A stretch of DNA of 64,000 bases from Hoeflea sp. (GTDB lineage: Bacteria; Pseudomonadota; Alphaproteobacteria; Rhizobiales; Rhizobiaceae): positions 992,001-1,056,000 of the forward strand of contig JACKJT010000001.1 of assembly GCA_020637795.1 (NCBI GenBank), written 5' to 3'. Under the pieces are notes generated by a model, which worked only from the letters and a program-made list of their open reading frames with translations, searched no databases and was not told the origin of the DNA. The position numbers were made by a program, and so were the translations under genes. Of this stretch, positions 26,366 to 35,215 are shown piece by piece. Within the stretch, counting starts at the first letter, position 1; each line of letters begins with the position of its first letter.

Positions 26366-27655
26366 TCAGGCAGTTGCGGCAGCCTGTCCAAAGCGGGCCC
26401 CCTGGGCCGAGCGCTCCATCGCCCGGATCGAAAAATGCATCCAGGTCAGCGCCAGGGCGACGAGGAGGAAAAGGAACGCGAAGCAGCTGGTGTAGATCCC
26501 GGTCAGATCGAGCAGCGAGCCGAAGATGATCGGCAGGACGAAGCCGCCGAGCCCGCCGATCATGCCCACGAGACCGCCGACAGCGCCGACATGGTCCGGG
26601 TAGTAGACCGGGATGTGTTTGAACACGGCAGCCTTGCCCAGGCTCATGAAGAAGCCGAGTACGAACAGGGTGATGACGAACGGCCACTGCCCCATCTGCG
26701 TGCTGAAGGCGATCGGACCATCCTTGCCCATGATGACGTAATCGGTCGGGGGATAGGACAGCATGAACAGCAGGATCAGCGAAAAGCCAAAGGTCCAGTA
26801 CATCACCGCGCGGGCGCCGAATCGGTCGGACAGGTGCCCGCCATAGGCTCGGAACAGGGACGCCGAGAGCGAGAACGCTGCAGCCGACATGCCGGCCGTG
26901 CGGATGTCCAGCTTGTAAACATCGACGAGATAATGGGGCATCCAGAGCGCCAGGGCCACGAACGCGCCGAACACGAAGAAGTAGTACAGCGAGAAACGCC
27001 AGACCTGCAGGTTCCTGAGTGGTGCGAACTGCTCGGCCAGCGAAGGTGATTTCCGTCCGGACTTGCGTTGCGCCACCAGTGCCGGATCATCCTTGGCGAA
27101 GACAAAGAAGATGACCGCCATCAGTGCCAGACCGGCGGCCCAGACATGGGCGACGCCCTGCCAGCCATAGGCCACCATGACAAACGGCGCCACGAACTTG
27201 GTGACCGCGGCGCCAACATTGCCTGCACCGAATATCCCCAGCGCGGTGCCCTGCCGTCCGGCATCATACCAGCGCGACACATATGCGACGCCGATGATGA
27301 AAGACCCGCCGGCAAGTCCGATGCCAAGGGCCGCAATCAGATACACCACGTAGGAATCGGCCCAAGTGAGCATCCATGTCGCCGCAGCGGTCAGCAACAT
27401 CTGTGTCGTGAACACCAGGCGCCCACCGTATTTCTCGGTCCAGACGCCGAGGATCAAACGGGTCAGCGATCCGGTGAGAATGGGGGTCGCAACCAACAGG
27501 CCAAACTGGAACTCGCTCAATCCCAACTCAGCCTTGATCTCGATTCCGATGATCGAGAATATGGTCCAAACCGCGAAACAGGCGGTGAATGCAACGGTGC
27601 TCAATCCAAGAGCACGTGTACGTTCACTGTCCGATACATTCACCTTGTCCAGCAT
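26366..27655 (-). CDS. narK: Nitrate transporter NarK1-type (MFS)
   Basis: A 429-residue MFS protein starting MLDKVNVSDSERTRALGLST. Twelve spans are visible, with the family motifs GLSEFQFGLLVATPILTGSL, GLAGGSFIIGVAYVSRWYD and GIFGAGNVGAAVTKF. NarK1 types are thought to import nitrate with protons and NarK2 types to exchange nitrate for nitrite; the two often occur in tandem, as here. ATG 27655 follows GGAGATACACA. It is first in the nar operon, facing the Crp/Fnr regulator across a 281-bp gap with a palindromic operator. Confidence 0.92.
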   Translation of the reverse strand: MLDKVNVSDSERTRALGLSTVAFTACFAVWTIFSIIGIEIKAELGLSEFQFGLLVATPILTGSLTRLILGVWTEKYGGRLVFTTQMLLTAAATWMLTWADSYVVYLIAALGIGLAGGSFIIGVAYVSRWYDAGRQGTALGIFGAGNVGAAVTKFVAPFVMVAYGWQGVAHVWAAGLALMAVIFFVFAKDDPALVAQRKSGRKSPSLAEQFAPLRNLQVWRFSLYYFFVFGAFVALALWMPHYLVDVYKLDIRTAGMSAAAFSLSASLFRAYGGHLSDRFGARAVMYWTFGFSLILLFMLSYPPTDYVIMGKDGPIAFSTQMGQWPFVITLFVLGFFMSLGKAAVFKHIPVYYPDHVGAVGGLVGMIGGLGGFVLPIIFGSLLDLTGIYTSCFAFLFLLVALALTWMHFSIRAMERSAQGARFGQAAATA

Positions 27656-27856
27656 TGTGTATCTCCGCATGCCAGCGCCGGGTTCCCCAGCGCAAGTGGG
27701 TTTCCGCCATCGGTCTTGATGGCCGTTCGGAGACAAAAATCCACGCCGAAAGCCCAGTGCAGTTGATGCAGATCAAACCGTTCGGCATCACTCCGCACAA
27801 ACGAACCGGAATTGCATTCGGTCAAAATCGGGGGATAAAAAGGTCAATCGCACGGG

Positions 27857-27868
27857 TGACAATTGTCA
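27857..27868. promoter_or_regulatory. Crp/Fnr-type operator between narK1 and narR-like gene
   Basis: TGACAATTGTCA is a perfect 12-bp palindrome of the TGA-N6-TCA form recognised by Crp/Fnr-family proteins. It stands 69 bases before the start of the divergent regulator gene and about 200 bases from narK1. It is the best candidate for binding by that regulator or by FNR, coupling nar expression to nitrate/nitrite or oxygen status. Confidence 0.55.
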
Positions 27869-27936
27869 ATTCTTGTGCGAGCTATTGTCTGGGCCTGAGC
27901 TGAAGTCTGGCAAGTCGGAACTGGGGGAGACACGAC

Positions 27937-28701
27937 ATGCGGGATGAAGACAAACCCGAGATTCGCAAGTTGCCGTTGTTCCGCGACATGAGCGCAGAGA
28001 ATTTCGAGACGCTCATGCAGGCTGCCTATGCGCATACTTTTCCCGCGCAACTCGAAATGATCCGCCAGGGCGAGCCGGCGGACTTTCTGCATATCATGAT
28101 GGAAGGCACGGTCGAGCTCTTCTCCGGATGGCGCGGCCGCGAAACAACCATGGCTGTGGTCAGGCCGGTCTCGACCTTTATCCTCGCCGCCTGCATCAAG
28201 GACGCGCCCTACCTGATGTCGGCGCGGACGGTCGAGAAGTCCCGCATCATCATGATCCCCGCCAAGGATCTGCGCGCAACCTTCCGGCTCGATCCGGAGT
28301 TCGCCATGTCGACGATCACGGAGCTGGCAAATTGCTACCGGTCCGTGGTGCGGCACGCCAAAGGTCTGAAGCTGCGCACCTCGAGGGAACGGGTCGCCGC
28401 CTATATCTGCCGGCAGTCAAGACTTGCCGGGAACGCTGCCAGCTTCATCCTGCCGATCGAAAAGCGGTTGCTGGCGTCCTATCTCGGCATGACCCCGGAA
28501 AACTTTTCACGGGCCATCAAAGCGCTGCAATCCGACGGTGTCGCCATCGACGGAATGCGCATCATCATCACCGATCCGAAGGCGCTCGAAGCGATTGCCG
28601 GACCAGACTCGCTGATGGACGGGCCCGATGGCAATTCCGAGTTTCCCGGTGCAGACTTTCCCGAAGTTCCATGGGACGCCAAACAACGCGAGGCGATGTG
28701 A
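27937..28701 (+). CDS. Crp/Fnr-family regulator, NarR-like
   Basis: A 254-residue protein with an N-terminal cyclic-nucleotide-binding-type barrel (residues about 15-130), a dimer helix (ELANCYRSVVRHAKGLKLR) and a C-terminal helix-turn-helix (RLLASYLGMTPENFSRAIKA). It lacks the N-terminal cysteine cluster of oxygen-sensing FNR. That, together with its place opposite narK-narG, matches NarR, which activates nar genes in response to nitrate/nitrite in Paracoccus. The assignment among NarR, NnrR and Dnr groups is by context. It faces the nosX gene tail-to-tail. Confidence 0.8.
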   Translation: MRDEDKPEIRKLPLFRDMSAENFETLMQAAYAHTFPAQLEMIRQGEPADFLHIMMEGTVELFSGWRGRETTMAVVRPVSTFILAACIKDAPYLMSARTVEKSRIIMIPAKDLRATFRLDPEFAMSTITELANCYRSVVRHAKGLKLRTSRERVAAYICRQSRLAGNAASFILPIEKRLLASYLGMTPENFSRAIKALQSDGVAIDGMRIIITDPKALEAIAGPDSLMDGPDGNSEFPGADFPEVPWDAKQREAM

Positions 28702-28745
28702 AACAGGCCCGGAAGAGATACCGCCGTTGCAAACATGCGGAAGCC

Positions 28746-28772
28746 GCCTGATCGCGAGGCCGCCGATCAGGC
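28746..28772. terminator. Hairpin between convergent narR-like and nosX genes
   Basis: GCCTGATCG and CGATCAGGC form a perfect 9-bp stem with a 9-base loop. It overlaps the nosX stop codon and stands 45 bases after the regulator stop. It has no clear T run, so it may be a bidirectional pause or terminator of weaker type. Confidence 0.35.
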
Positions 28773-29714
28773 AGCCAAGCGGTTTCCAGTACGATCAATG
28801 GCGCGCACCGAGGCATCCGGAAACCGGGCCACCATGGCACGCAACTCCGCCGCACCCTGAAGAACACCTGCGGTGGACAGCCCATCCGCGATTGCAGCCG
28901 AGCGATGCACAATACTGACCCTTCGCCAGTTCGCCGGCGCCGCCATGCCGGTTTCAGGGTTGAGAATGTGTCCGGCAGGCCCCGCCCCGAACATCGTTCC
29001 GCGCGGGCTTGACGTTGCCACGGCCCGGTCGCGCAGGTGAATAGCGTCGTCAGGCGGACCATCTTCAAGATCGGCCAGCCCGATCACCCAGTCCTCACCG
29101 CCCGGCGATGCGCCGACGGCGGCAATCTCGCCGACGGAAACAAGTCCTGCCTCAAGGCCCTGCGCCTTCAGGAGGTCGACAACCCGGTCGGTGATGAAGC
29201 CCTGCGCAATGCCGTTGAAGGTCAGGGCAGCACCGGTACGGAGTCGGATGCGATCCGCCGATATCTCCACCTTGCTCCATCCGGTTGCTGCGCGGGCAGC
29301 GGCCAACGCCTTCCGATCCGGAACACCGCTGGCGCGGGCATAGGCCATCCACAGCGGCTGGACGCTTGGATCGAACCGTCCGGAACTTGCCTGATGGATG
29401 GTGGACACAAGCGAACAGAGTTCGAGCATATCCGGCCCCGGCGCGTCCAGGCTGCCCGTCGCGTTGAGCCGGACCAGCGCGCTGTCGAACCGATAGAGGC
29501 TGAATTGCCGTTCCAGCCGTTCGATTTCAGCGCGCGCTGCAAGCAGCAATCTCTCGGCCTCGCGCGCCGGCAATCCGACAAGGCGCAGATCGGCATGGGC
29601 CCCAAGCGCGATCCCCTGCCAGCGTGCTCCCATATTCTCGGAGGCAATCGCATGGTGCGCACCGAGCAGACAGCCTGCCGTGATACTGATGAATCGGCGT
29701 CTGGAAAGGTTCAT
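28767..29714 (-). CDS. nosX: NosX, ApbE-family FAD:protein FMN transferase
   Basis: A 315-residue periplasmic ApbE-like protein. The N-terminus MNLSRRRFISITAGCLLGAH is a Tat-type signal (RRRF). The domain shows LERQFSLYRFDSALVRLN, LTFNGIAQGFITDRV and DGLSTAGVL, with the FAD/metal-binding pattern of flavin transferases. It attaches FMN covalently to NosR. It is the last gene of nosRZDFYLX and overlaps nosL by 4 bases. Confidence 0.92.
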   Translation of the reverse strand: MNLSRRRFISITAGCLLGAHHAIASENMGARWQGIALGAHADLRLVGLPAREAERLLLAARAEIERLERQFSLYRFDSALVRLNATGSLDAPGPDMLELCSLVSTIHQASSGRFDPSVQPLWMAYARASGVPDRKALAAARAATGWSKVEISADRIRLRTGAALTFNGIAQGFITDRVVDLLKAQGLEAGLVSVGEIAAVGASPGGEDWVIGLADLEDGPPDDAIHLRDRAVATSSPRGTMFGAGPAGHILNPETGMAAPANWRRVSIVHRSAAIADGLSTAGVLQGAAELRAMVARFPDASVRAIDRTGNRLAA

Positions 29715-30262
29715 CGGATCGCTCCCGTGACCGGATTGGTGGCCTCCTGGTTGAGTTCGACAGGGCCAAGAACATAGGCGTCGGGAATGTCGCCGAGCCG
29801 CACCACCAGTCCGCCATTGACGGCTGCGAATGCGGTGGCGCTTTGCTCGCGTCCGAACGGAATGACTTCCGGCGTTCCCATGCCACCGGTCTTGCGCGAC
29901 CCGATGACGAACCAGGCCTGACTGGCGTCAATCCAGGTATCATCGCCGGGGAAATCCCAGTCGGTCGCCTTGCCCATATCATTGACATAGACGACGACGG
30001 CGTCCTCCTGCTCCTCCGGGGAGCGGATGAACGCAATACCGTCCCGTACCTGGCTGAACCAGATCGGATGTTGATTGTTGGCAAGATGGATCTGCGCCTT
30101 GGGACCGGTGTGCTCGAGAACGGTCATGTTGCAGTAATGCCCGACCGCTTCCTCCGACAGCGCCACAGGTTGCGGCAGTTCGGTGCCGGATTGCTGTTCG
30201 CTGCAAGCCGCAGCCGCGATCGCCACGACAACAATGGCTGAGAGCCGCACGAAAATGTTCAT
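29711..30262 (-). CDS. nosL: Copper-binding lipoprotein NosL
   Basis: A 183-residue lipoprotein. The signal MNIFVRLSAIVVVAIAAAAC ends at a lipobox cysteine. The Cu(I)-site segment CNMTVLEHTGPKAQIHL has the conserved Cys-x-Met, and MGKATDW and FVIGSRKTGGMGTPEVIPF follow. It hands copper to apo-NosZ together with the NosDFY transporter. It overlaps nosY upstream and nosX downstream by 4 bases each. Confidence 0.94.
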   Translation of the reverse strand: MNIFVRLSAIVVVAIAAAACSEQQSGTELPQPVALSEEAVGHYCNMTVLEHTGPKAQIHLANNQHPIWFSQVRDGIAFIRSPEEQEDAVVVYVNDMGKATDWDFPGDDTWIDASQAWFVIGSRKTGGMGTPEVIPFGREQSATAFAAVNGGLVVRLGDIPDAYVLGPVELNQEATNPVTGAIR

Positions 30263-31089
30263 GGCCTGACCCTTTTGAGAATGAAGGTTGAAAGTCCCAG
30301 GCCGATTGCGGTCCAGGCAACCGGGCTGAGCATGCTTGCAAGACCGGAGAGCGGCAGCGCCGAGCCAGCGCCACCCAGATTGCTGCCGACGGCGAGCGCA
30401 TCGATGGCGCTCATGTTGTAGAGCCGGAAGGCGTCGGCCGGGTTGAACACCAGCAACCAGGGGAACACGGTCCGGGCGAAAAAGCCGTCCTGGCTGGCCA
30501 GCAACCCGCCAAGAAGCGCCAGATCATAGAGCACCACGGCAAACAGCCAGATGGCGATGGCAAGCGCTGCTGCGGTACCGGTCTGGCGCACGCTGGCGCT
30601 GGCGATATAGCCGATGGCGATGAAGGTGGCGCCGAGGATCGTCGAGCTTGCAATCAGCCGGCCGACGCCAATCAATGCCACGGCCTCGCCTCCCCCATTG
30701 GCGAAGAAAGCCACGAGACCGGCAATGCCGTAGCCAAAACTGACCGCAATGGCGAGAACGGCGACATGGCCCAAAAACTTGCCGACAAGCACGCTGCCGC
30801 GGGAGACCGGGCTTGCGAGCACCAGTTGCAATGTGCCGCGGTCGATCTCGCCGGCAATGGCGTCGAAGGACAACAGCAACGCAATCAGCGGCACCAGATA
30901 GACCGAGAGCGTCGACAGGCTGGCAACGACAACCGTGACGGCATCGGTCTTGACTTCGCCACCCGGCGCACTGCCCAGCAGCACGAGGATGAGTGCGAAG
31001 GCCAGAAGGATCAGCGACGACAGGATGATCCATCGGTTGCGAAGACCGATCCGGATTTCCGTTGCAGCGATGGTGATTACGCCGTGCAT
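30259..31089 (-). CDS. nosY: NosY, ABC transporter permease for NosZ maturation
   Basis: A 276-residue membrane protein with six hydrophobic spans, starting MHGVITIAATEIRIGLRNRW. The conserved FDAIAGEIDRGTLQLVLASP and SRGSVLVGKFLGH are typical of ABC-2-type NosY. It forms the membrane part of the NosDFY complex that supports assembly of the CuZ site. Its ATG lies 13 bases inside nosF. Confidence 0.94.
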   Translation of the reverse strand: MHGVITIAATEIRIGLRNRWIILSSLILLAFALILVLLGSAPGGEVKTDAVTVVVASLSTLSVYLVPLIALLLSFDAIAGEIDRGTLQLVLASPVSRGSVLVGKFLGHVAVLAIAVSFGYGIAGLVAFFANGGGEAVALIGVGRLIASSTILGATFIAIGYIASASVRQTGTAAALAIAIWLFAVVLYDLALLGGLLASQDGFFARTVFPWLLVFNPADAFRLYNMSAIDALAVGSNLGGAGSALPLSGLASMLSPVAWTAIGLGLSTFILKRVRP

Positions 31090-32006
31090 TGGATCTCACC
31101 TCTCTGGATTTGTTCAATCCCGTTGTTGGAGAAATACCGGTAGACCTCGTCCAGTGTCGGGGAGGCGACATCCACGTCCTCCACCTGTGTGCCAAGTCCG
31201 CTGATTTTCGACAGGATGCGCATCTTGTCTCCCCTGGCGCAGTAGAGCTCCACCGACGCGCAATTGATGCGGCCGCCACCGATCTCCGCATGGACGGAGC
31301 CAACGGCGCCGGCAGCGGCGCGCACACGGATGCGGATCGGAAGATCGGCCTGATGCTGCAGTTCGGCCAATGGGCCGTCGGCAACCAGCCGGCCCTTGCG
31401 CAGGATCGCCACCCGGTCGGTCTTGGCTTCGAGTTCGCTCAACCCGTGCGAGGACAGCAGCACCGAGCAACCCCGCCGGCTGACATCGGCGATCAATTCG
31501 TAGAAATGCTGCCTTGATAGCGGGTCGAGACCGGAGGTCGGCTCGTCGAGCAACAGCAGGCGGGGGTTTCCGACCAGCGCCTGCGCCAGCCCCAGCCGTT
31601 GCCGCATGCCCTTGGAAAAGGTGTCCACCCGGCGGTCGGCCGCTTCGACGAGTTCGACCTTGTCGAGCACCGCTTGCACATCCTCGCGTGCTGCGCCCTT
31701 GAGCCTGGCGTAGAAGCGGACGACTTCGCGGCCGGTCAGCATTTTCGGAAAAGCCACCTGCTCGGGCAGATAGGATACAACGCGCCGCGCTGCGTCACTC
31801 CCCGGCGCGAAACCGGCAATGGAAATAGAACCGGCGGTTGGCTTGATGAACCCGAGGATCAGGCGGAACAACGTGGTCTTGCCGGCGCCATTGTGGCCGA
31901 GCAAGGCAACCTGTTCACCAGGGGACACGTCGAGCGAGACATCGGTCAGCGCCTCGACGGCCTTGAATTTCATGCTCACATTCCGGGCTTTGACGATCTC
32001 GGTCAT
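31077..32006 (-). CDS. nosF: NosF, ABC ATPase for NosZ maturation
   Basis: A 309-residue ATPase starting MTEIVKARNVSMKFKAVEAL. It has Walker A GHNGAGKTT, the Q-loop in YLPEQVAFPKML, signature FSKGMRQRLGL, Walker B LLLLDEPTSGLDP and the H-loop SSHGLSELE. The non-standard signature FSKGM is usual in this exporter group. It energises NosDFY. The ATG at 32006 overlaps the nosD stop by 4 bases. Confidence 0.94.
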   Translation of the reverse strand: MTEIVKARNVSMKFKAVEALTDVSLDVSPGEQVALLGHNGAGKTTLFRLILGFIKPTAGSISIAGFAPGSDAARRVVSYLPEQVAFPKMLTGREVVRFYARLKGAAREDVQAVLDKVELVEAADRRVDTFSKGMRQRLGLAQALVGNPRLLLLDEPTSGLDPLSRQHFYELIADVSRRGCSVLLSSHGLSELEAKTDRVAILRKGRLVADGPLAELQHQADLPIRIRVRAAAGAVGSVHAEIGGGRINCASVELYCARGDKMRILSKISGLGTQVEDVDVASPTLDEVYRYFSNNGIEQIQRGEIQCTA

Positions 32007-33271
32007 TGCAGCGATTCTTTCCATTTGCGCGCGGTCTCGGGCAGCGCATGCGGTTTCATCAGGGGCCGGTCATCTACGATGCCGCCGGGCAGCAGCGCCG
32101 GAAATTCGCTCTGCGCCCAGCGCACCAGCTGCACCGCCGGGCTGCCCAGCAGCAATTTCGCCGATGGCTGGGTCCACAACACCTGGTCCATCGCGTCATT
32201 GGGGCGGAAGGCCTGGTCGGCAATGCCGTCGCCATTAACGTCATAGGCGGCGTGGTCGCTCCAGTAGTTGCCCGACCAGACGTGATCCCTGGTGCTGACA
32301 AACTTGATCTGGGTGCGGTTGCCGACAAAGGCGTTGCCTGTGATTTCGTTGTTTGCCGATCCACCGGTGAAATGGATGCCGATCTCGCATCCTTCGATGC
32401 GGTTGCCCCTGATCATGTTCTTGTTGGCATTGTAGACAAACAGGCATTTTTCGCCGCCGCCAACCACGGCGTTGCCTTCGATGACGGCGTTGTTGGCGTA
32501 ATTGAGCATGATGCCGTGATCGCGGTCATCCAGCGAGATGTTGTCACGCAGGATTACGCGCTTTGAAAACATGATCGCATAGCCGAGATGGTTGCCGATC
32601 GAGATGTTTCCGGAAACCTCGCTGTCATCGGCATTCATGTAGTGAATGGCAAAGCGCAGGCCCTCGAAGCGGTTGTCGGTGAATGTGTTCTTGCGGCTGG
32701 TGTTGACGAAAATTCCGTCCCTGCCCTGCCGGATCGTGTTGCCTGTCACCGTGGCGCCGGGAGCGTTCCAGACATAGACGCCATTGCCGCGGCGGCTCAT
32801 CAGCCTGTCGTCACCGCCGATGATGGTGTTGTTTTCAACGCGCGCGTCGCGGGCGCCGTGGATGTCGACGCCATAGAGATTGCCCTCGATATGGCTGTTG
32901 CGGACAATGGCGCGGGCTGCATTCCTGGTCATCTGCACACCGCTGTCGATCGTCTCGTGCGACGCGCCCGAGCCGGTCAGCCTCAAACCGTCGATCACCA
33001 CACCGGGCGCATCAATGGTGATGACCGAGCCGACGCCCGTGCCGGTCACCTCAGCTTTGCCTTGGCCATCGATCTCGAGCGGTTTGGATAAGGTGACGCC
33101 GCCCTGGTAGGTCCCGCCGGACAACAGAAGCCTGTCGCCCGGCTGAGCCAGTTCGACCGCCCGCACCAGTGCATCAGGCCCCGGCTCGACGCGGATATCG
33201 GCGGCGTTCGCCGATCCCGTGAGAAGCGCGGTTCCGATCAGCACTGCGAATGTGCGGGCGGTCAGTTTCAT
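32003..33271 (-). CDS. nosD: NosD, periplasmic copper-processing beta-helix protein
   Basis: A 422-residue protein with signal MKLTARTFAVLIGTALLTGS and a right-handed beta-helix (CASH/PbH1 repeats such as IEGNLYGVDIHGARDARVEN and IMLNYANNAVIEGNAVVGGG). The C-terminal MDQVLWTQPSAKLLLGSPAV is a family mark. It binds NosL and NosZ and works with NosFY in copper or sulfur delivery to the CuZ cluster. It stands 12 bases after nosZ. Confidence 0.94.
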   Translation of the reverse strand: MKLTARTFAVLIGTALLTGSANAADIRVEPGPDALVRAVELAQPGDRLLLSGGTYQGGVTLSKPLEIDGQGKAEVTGTGVGSVITIDAPGVVIDGLRLTGSGASHETIDSGVQMTRNAARAIVRNSHIEGNLYGVDIHGARDARVENNTIIGGDDRLMSRRGNGVYVWNAPGATVTGNTIRQGRDGIFVNTSRKNTFTDNRFEGLRFAIHYMNADDSEVSGNISIGNHLGYAIMFSKRVILRDNISLDDRDHGIMLNYANNAVIEGNAVVGGGEKCLFVYNANKNMIRGNRIEGCEIGIHFTGGSANNEITGNAFVGNRTQIKFVSTRDHVWSGNYWSDHAAYDVNGDGIADQAFRPNDAMDQVLWTQPSAKLLLGSPAVQLVRWAQSEFPALLPGGIVDDRPLMKPHALPETARKWKESLQ

Positions 33272-33283
33272 GGTCGTATGGCC

Positions 33284-35203
33284 TCAGGCATTGCGCGGTT
33301 CGACAAACATGCGGCCGCGCATTTCCATGTGCAGTGCATGGCAGAACCACTGGCAGTAGAACCAGTGAACGCCCGGACGGTCCGCCGTAAACGTGATCGA
33401 CGCAGTCGCCTGCGGTGCCACTTCCATGGCAATGCCGTAGTTGGAAATGCAGAAGCCGTGGGTCACGTCATCGACATCGTCGAGGTTGGTCACATAGACC
33501 GTGACTTCCTGCCCCTGCTTGACCGTGAACTTCTCAAGGCCGAACTGCGGGGCGACCGAGGTCATGTAGACACGGACCTTGTTGCCGTCCTCGATGACGA
33601 CGTCATCGCTTTCGAGGTCCACGCCGTCGGCTTTCGCCTGGGCAACAGCATCGGCGAACATCGCATCATCGCGCGACCAGGCATTGACCGGATTGACGAT
33701 GTCCGCACGCACGATGATGCTGTCATGCGGCTCGGCGAATGTCGGGCCGTCATGAACCACCTTCATGTCGTCCGACGAGATGTCGATGAGCTGCTCGTTC
33801 TCCGGCTTGAGCGGACCGACATTGAGGAACCGGTCCTTGGAGAACTTGTTCATCGAGATCAGCCAGGCGCCATCAGCCTCGGCGGTCTCGCCCATCGAGG
33901 TCGAGTTGTGGCCCGGCTGGTAATGGACATCGACCTTGGAGACGATCGGATCGACGTCCTCGCCGGCATAGGCGCGGATGGCCTTGTCGATGTCCCACTT
34001 GACGATCTGACTGTCGAGGAACAGCGTGGTGAAGGCAAATCCCTTGCCGTCAAAGGCGGTGTGAAGCGGCCCGAGTCCCAGTTCGGGTTCGCCGACGATG
34101 CAGGAGCGCGGATCGGCATCCTCGTCGAACAAGGCATCGAGCTTGGTCACGTCGATGATCGAGACGGTCGGCGACAGCTTGCCGTTGATCATGATATGCT
34201 TCTTGTCCGGCGCGGCATTGACGCCATGCGGGCTGTTGGGGATCGGGATGTAGCGGGTGTATTTCTTGTTCTGGCCCTTGCGGCCGTCGATGACCGGCAC
34301 GCCGTTGAGCATCTGCACATCGCCGGCTGCAACGCCTTCCTCGATGGCCTTCAGGTTGAACACCACCACATGATCGAGTTCGCTCTCGGTCATCTCGGCC
34401 AGGTTCATGCCCATTTCCGAGTTGTAGCTCGACGAGAAGGCATACTTGCCCTGATAGTCGCAGTCGGTGTTGTCGAGGTTGCCCGACACCATGACCTGCC
34501 AGGCCACTTTCATCTCGTCGCCATCGATGGCGGTGAAGATGTTCACATACTGCGACGGATCGTCGAGGATCTTGCCGTCATTGACCAGTGGCGCCTCATG
34601 CTCGCCATTGGCGAAGACATAGCCGGTGCGCGGATATTTCTGCGGGCGCATGCCGTGGATGTCGTGGGCGTTCGGGATCTCGATGATCTTGTCGCATTTC
34701 ATGACGTCGCAGCGAATGCGTGCGACCCTGGTGTTGGCCTTGTCGTTGGCGAAGATGTAGCGGCCGTCATAGGTGCCATCGGTGAACGACATGTGCGGGT
34801 GGTGAAGGTCGCCGTTGTCATAGGTCTTCATGCCCTTGGCCGCGAGAAACGCCTTGGTATCCTCGGTCAGGCCTTCGGTCAGAACCTTAAGGCTCTCGTT
34901 GGTCTGTCCCCAGCCGGTGGCGGAGCAGCGGTTGAACACCGGCACCCGCATCAGTTCTCGCATGGACGGAAAGCCCAGAATGCGCAGTTCGCCGCTTTGG
35001 CCCGATGACCAGAACCCGTAGTAGGGGTCCAACTCACCCGGTTCGAGGTTCAGTTTCGGGCTTGCCGCATGCGCCTTGCTAACCAGCGCGCCGCTGAGCA
35101 GTTCGGATCCCATTCCGGATCCCGCGAGGAAGGCTCCTCCTGCCGTGGCGGTCATGAGGGATCGCCGGGACAGGCCTTTTCGTCTGGTTTCTTCTGCTGA
35201 CAT
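33284..35203 (-). CDS. nosZ: Nitrous oxide reductase NosZ (clade I, Tat-exported)
   Basis: A 639-residue enzyme reducing N2O to N2 in the periplasm. The N-terminal RRKGLSRRSLMTATAGGAFL is a Tat signal, so this is a clade I NosZ. The seven-bladed propeller carries CuZ histidines in DLHHPHMSF and later blades. The C-terminal cupredoxin has the CuA motif FYCQWFCHALHMEMRGRMF with Cys, Cys, His and Met ligands. All key sites look intact. It follows nosR by 12 bases and precedes nosD. Confidence 0.96.
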   Translation of the reverse strand: MSAEETRRKGLSRRSLMTATAGGAFLAGSGMGSELLSGALVSKAHAASPKLNLEPGELDPYYGFWSSGQSGELRILGFPSMRELMRVPVFNRCSATGWGQTNESLKVLTEGLTEDTKAFLAAKGMKTYDNGDLHHPHMSFTDGTYDGRYIFANDKANTRVARIRCDVMKCDKIIEIPNAHDIHGMRPQKYPRTGYVFANGEHEAPLVNDGKILDDPSQYVNIFTAIDGDEMKVAWQVMVSGNLDNTDCDYQGKYAFSSSYNSEMGMNLAEMTESELDHVVVFNLKAIEEGVAAGDVQMLNGVPVIDGRKGQNKKYTRYIPIPNSPHGVNAAPDKKHIMINGKLSPTVSIIDVTKLDALFDEDADPRSCIVGEPELGLGPLHTAFDGKGFAFTTLFLDSQIVKWDIDKAIRAYAGEDVDPIVSKVDVHYQPGHNSTSMGETAEADGAWLISMNKFSKDRFLNVGPLKPENEQLIDISSDDMKVVHDGPTFAEPHDSIIVRADIVNPVNAWSRDDAMFADAVAQAKADGVDLESDDVVIEDGNKVRVYMTSVAPQFGLEKFTVKQGQEVTVYVTNLDDVDDVTHGFCISNYGIAMEVAPQATASITFTADRPGVHWFYCQWFCHALHMEMRGRMFVEPRNA

Positions 35204-35215
35204 GTTCTGTCTCCT

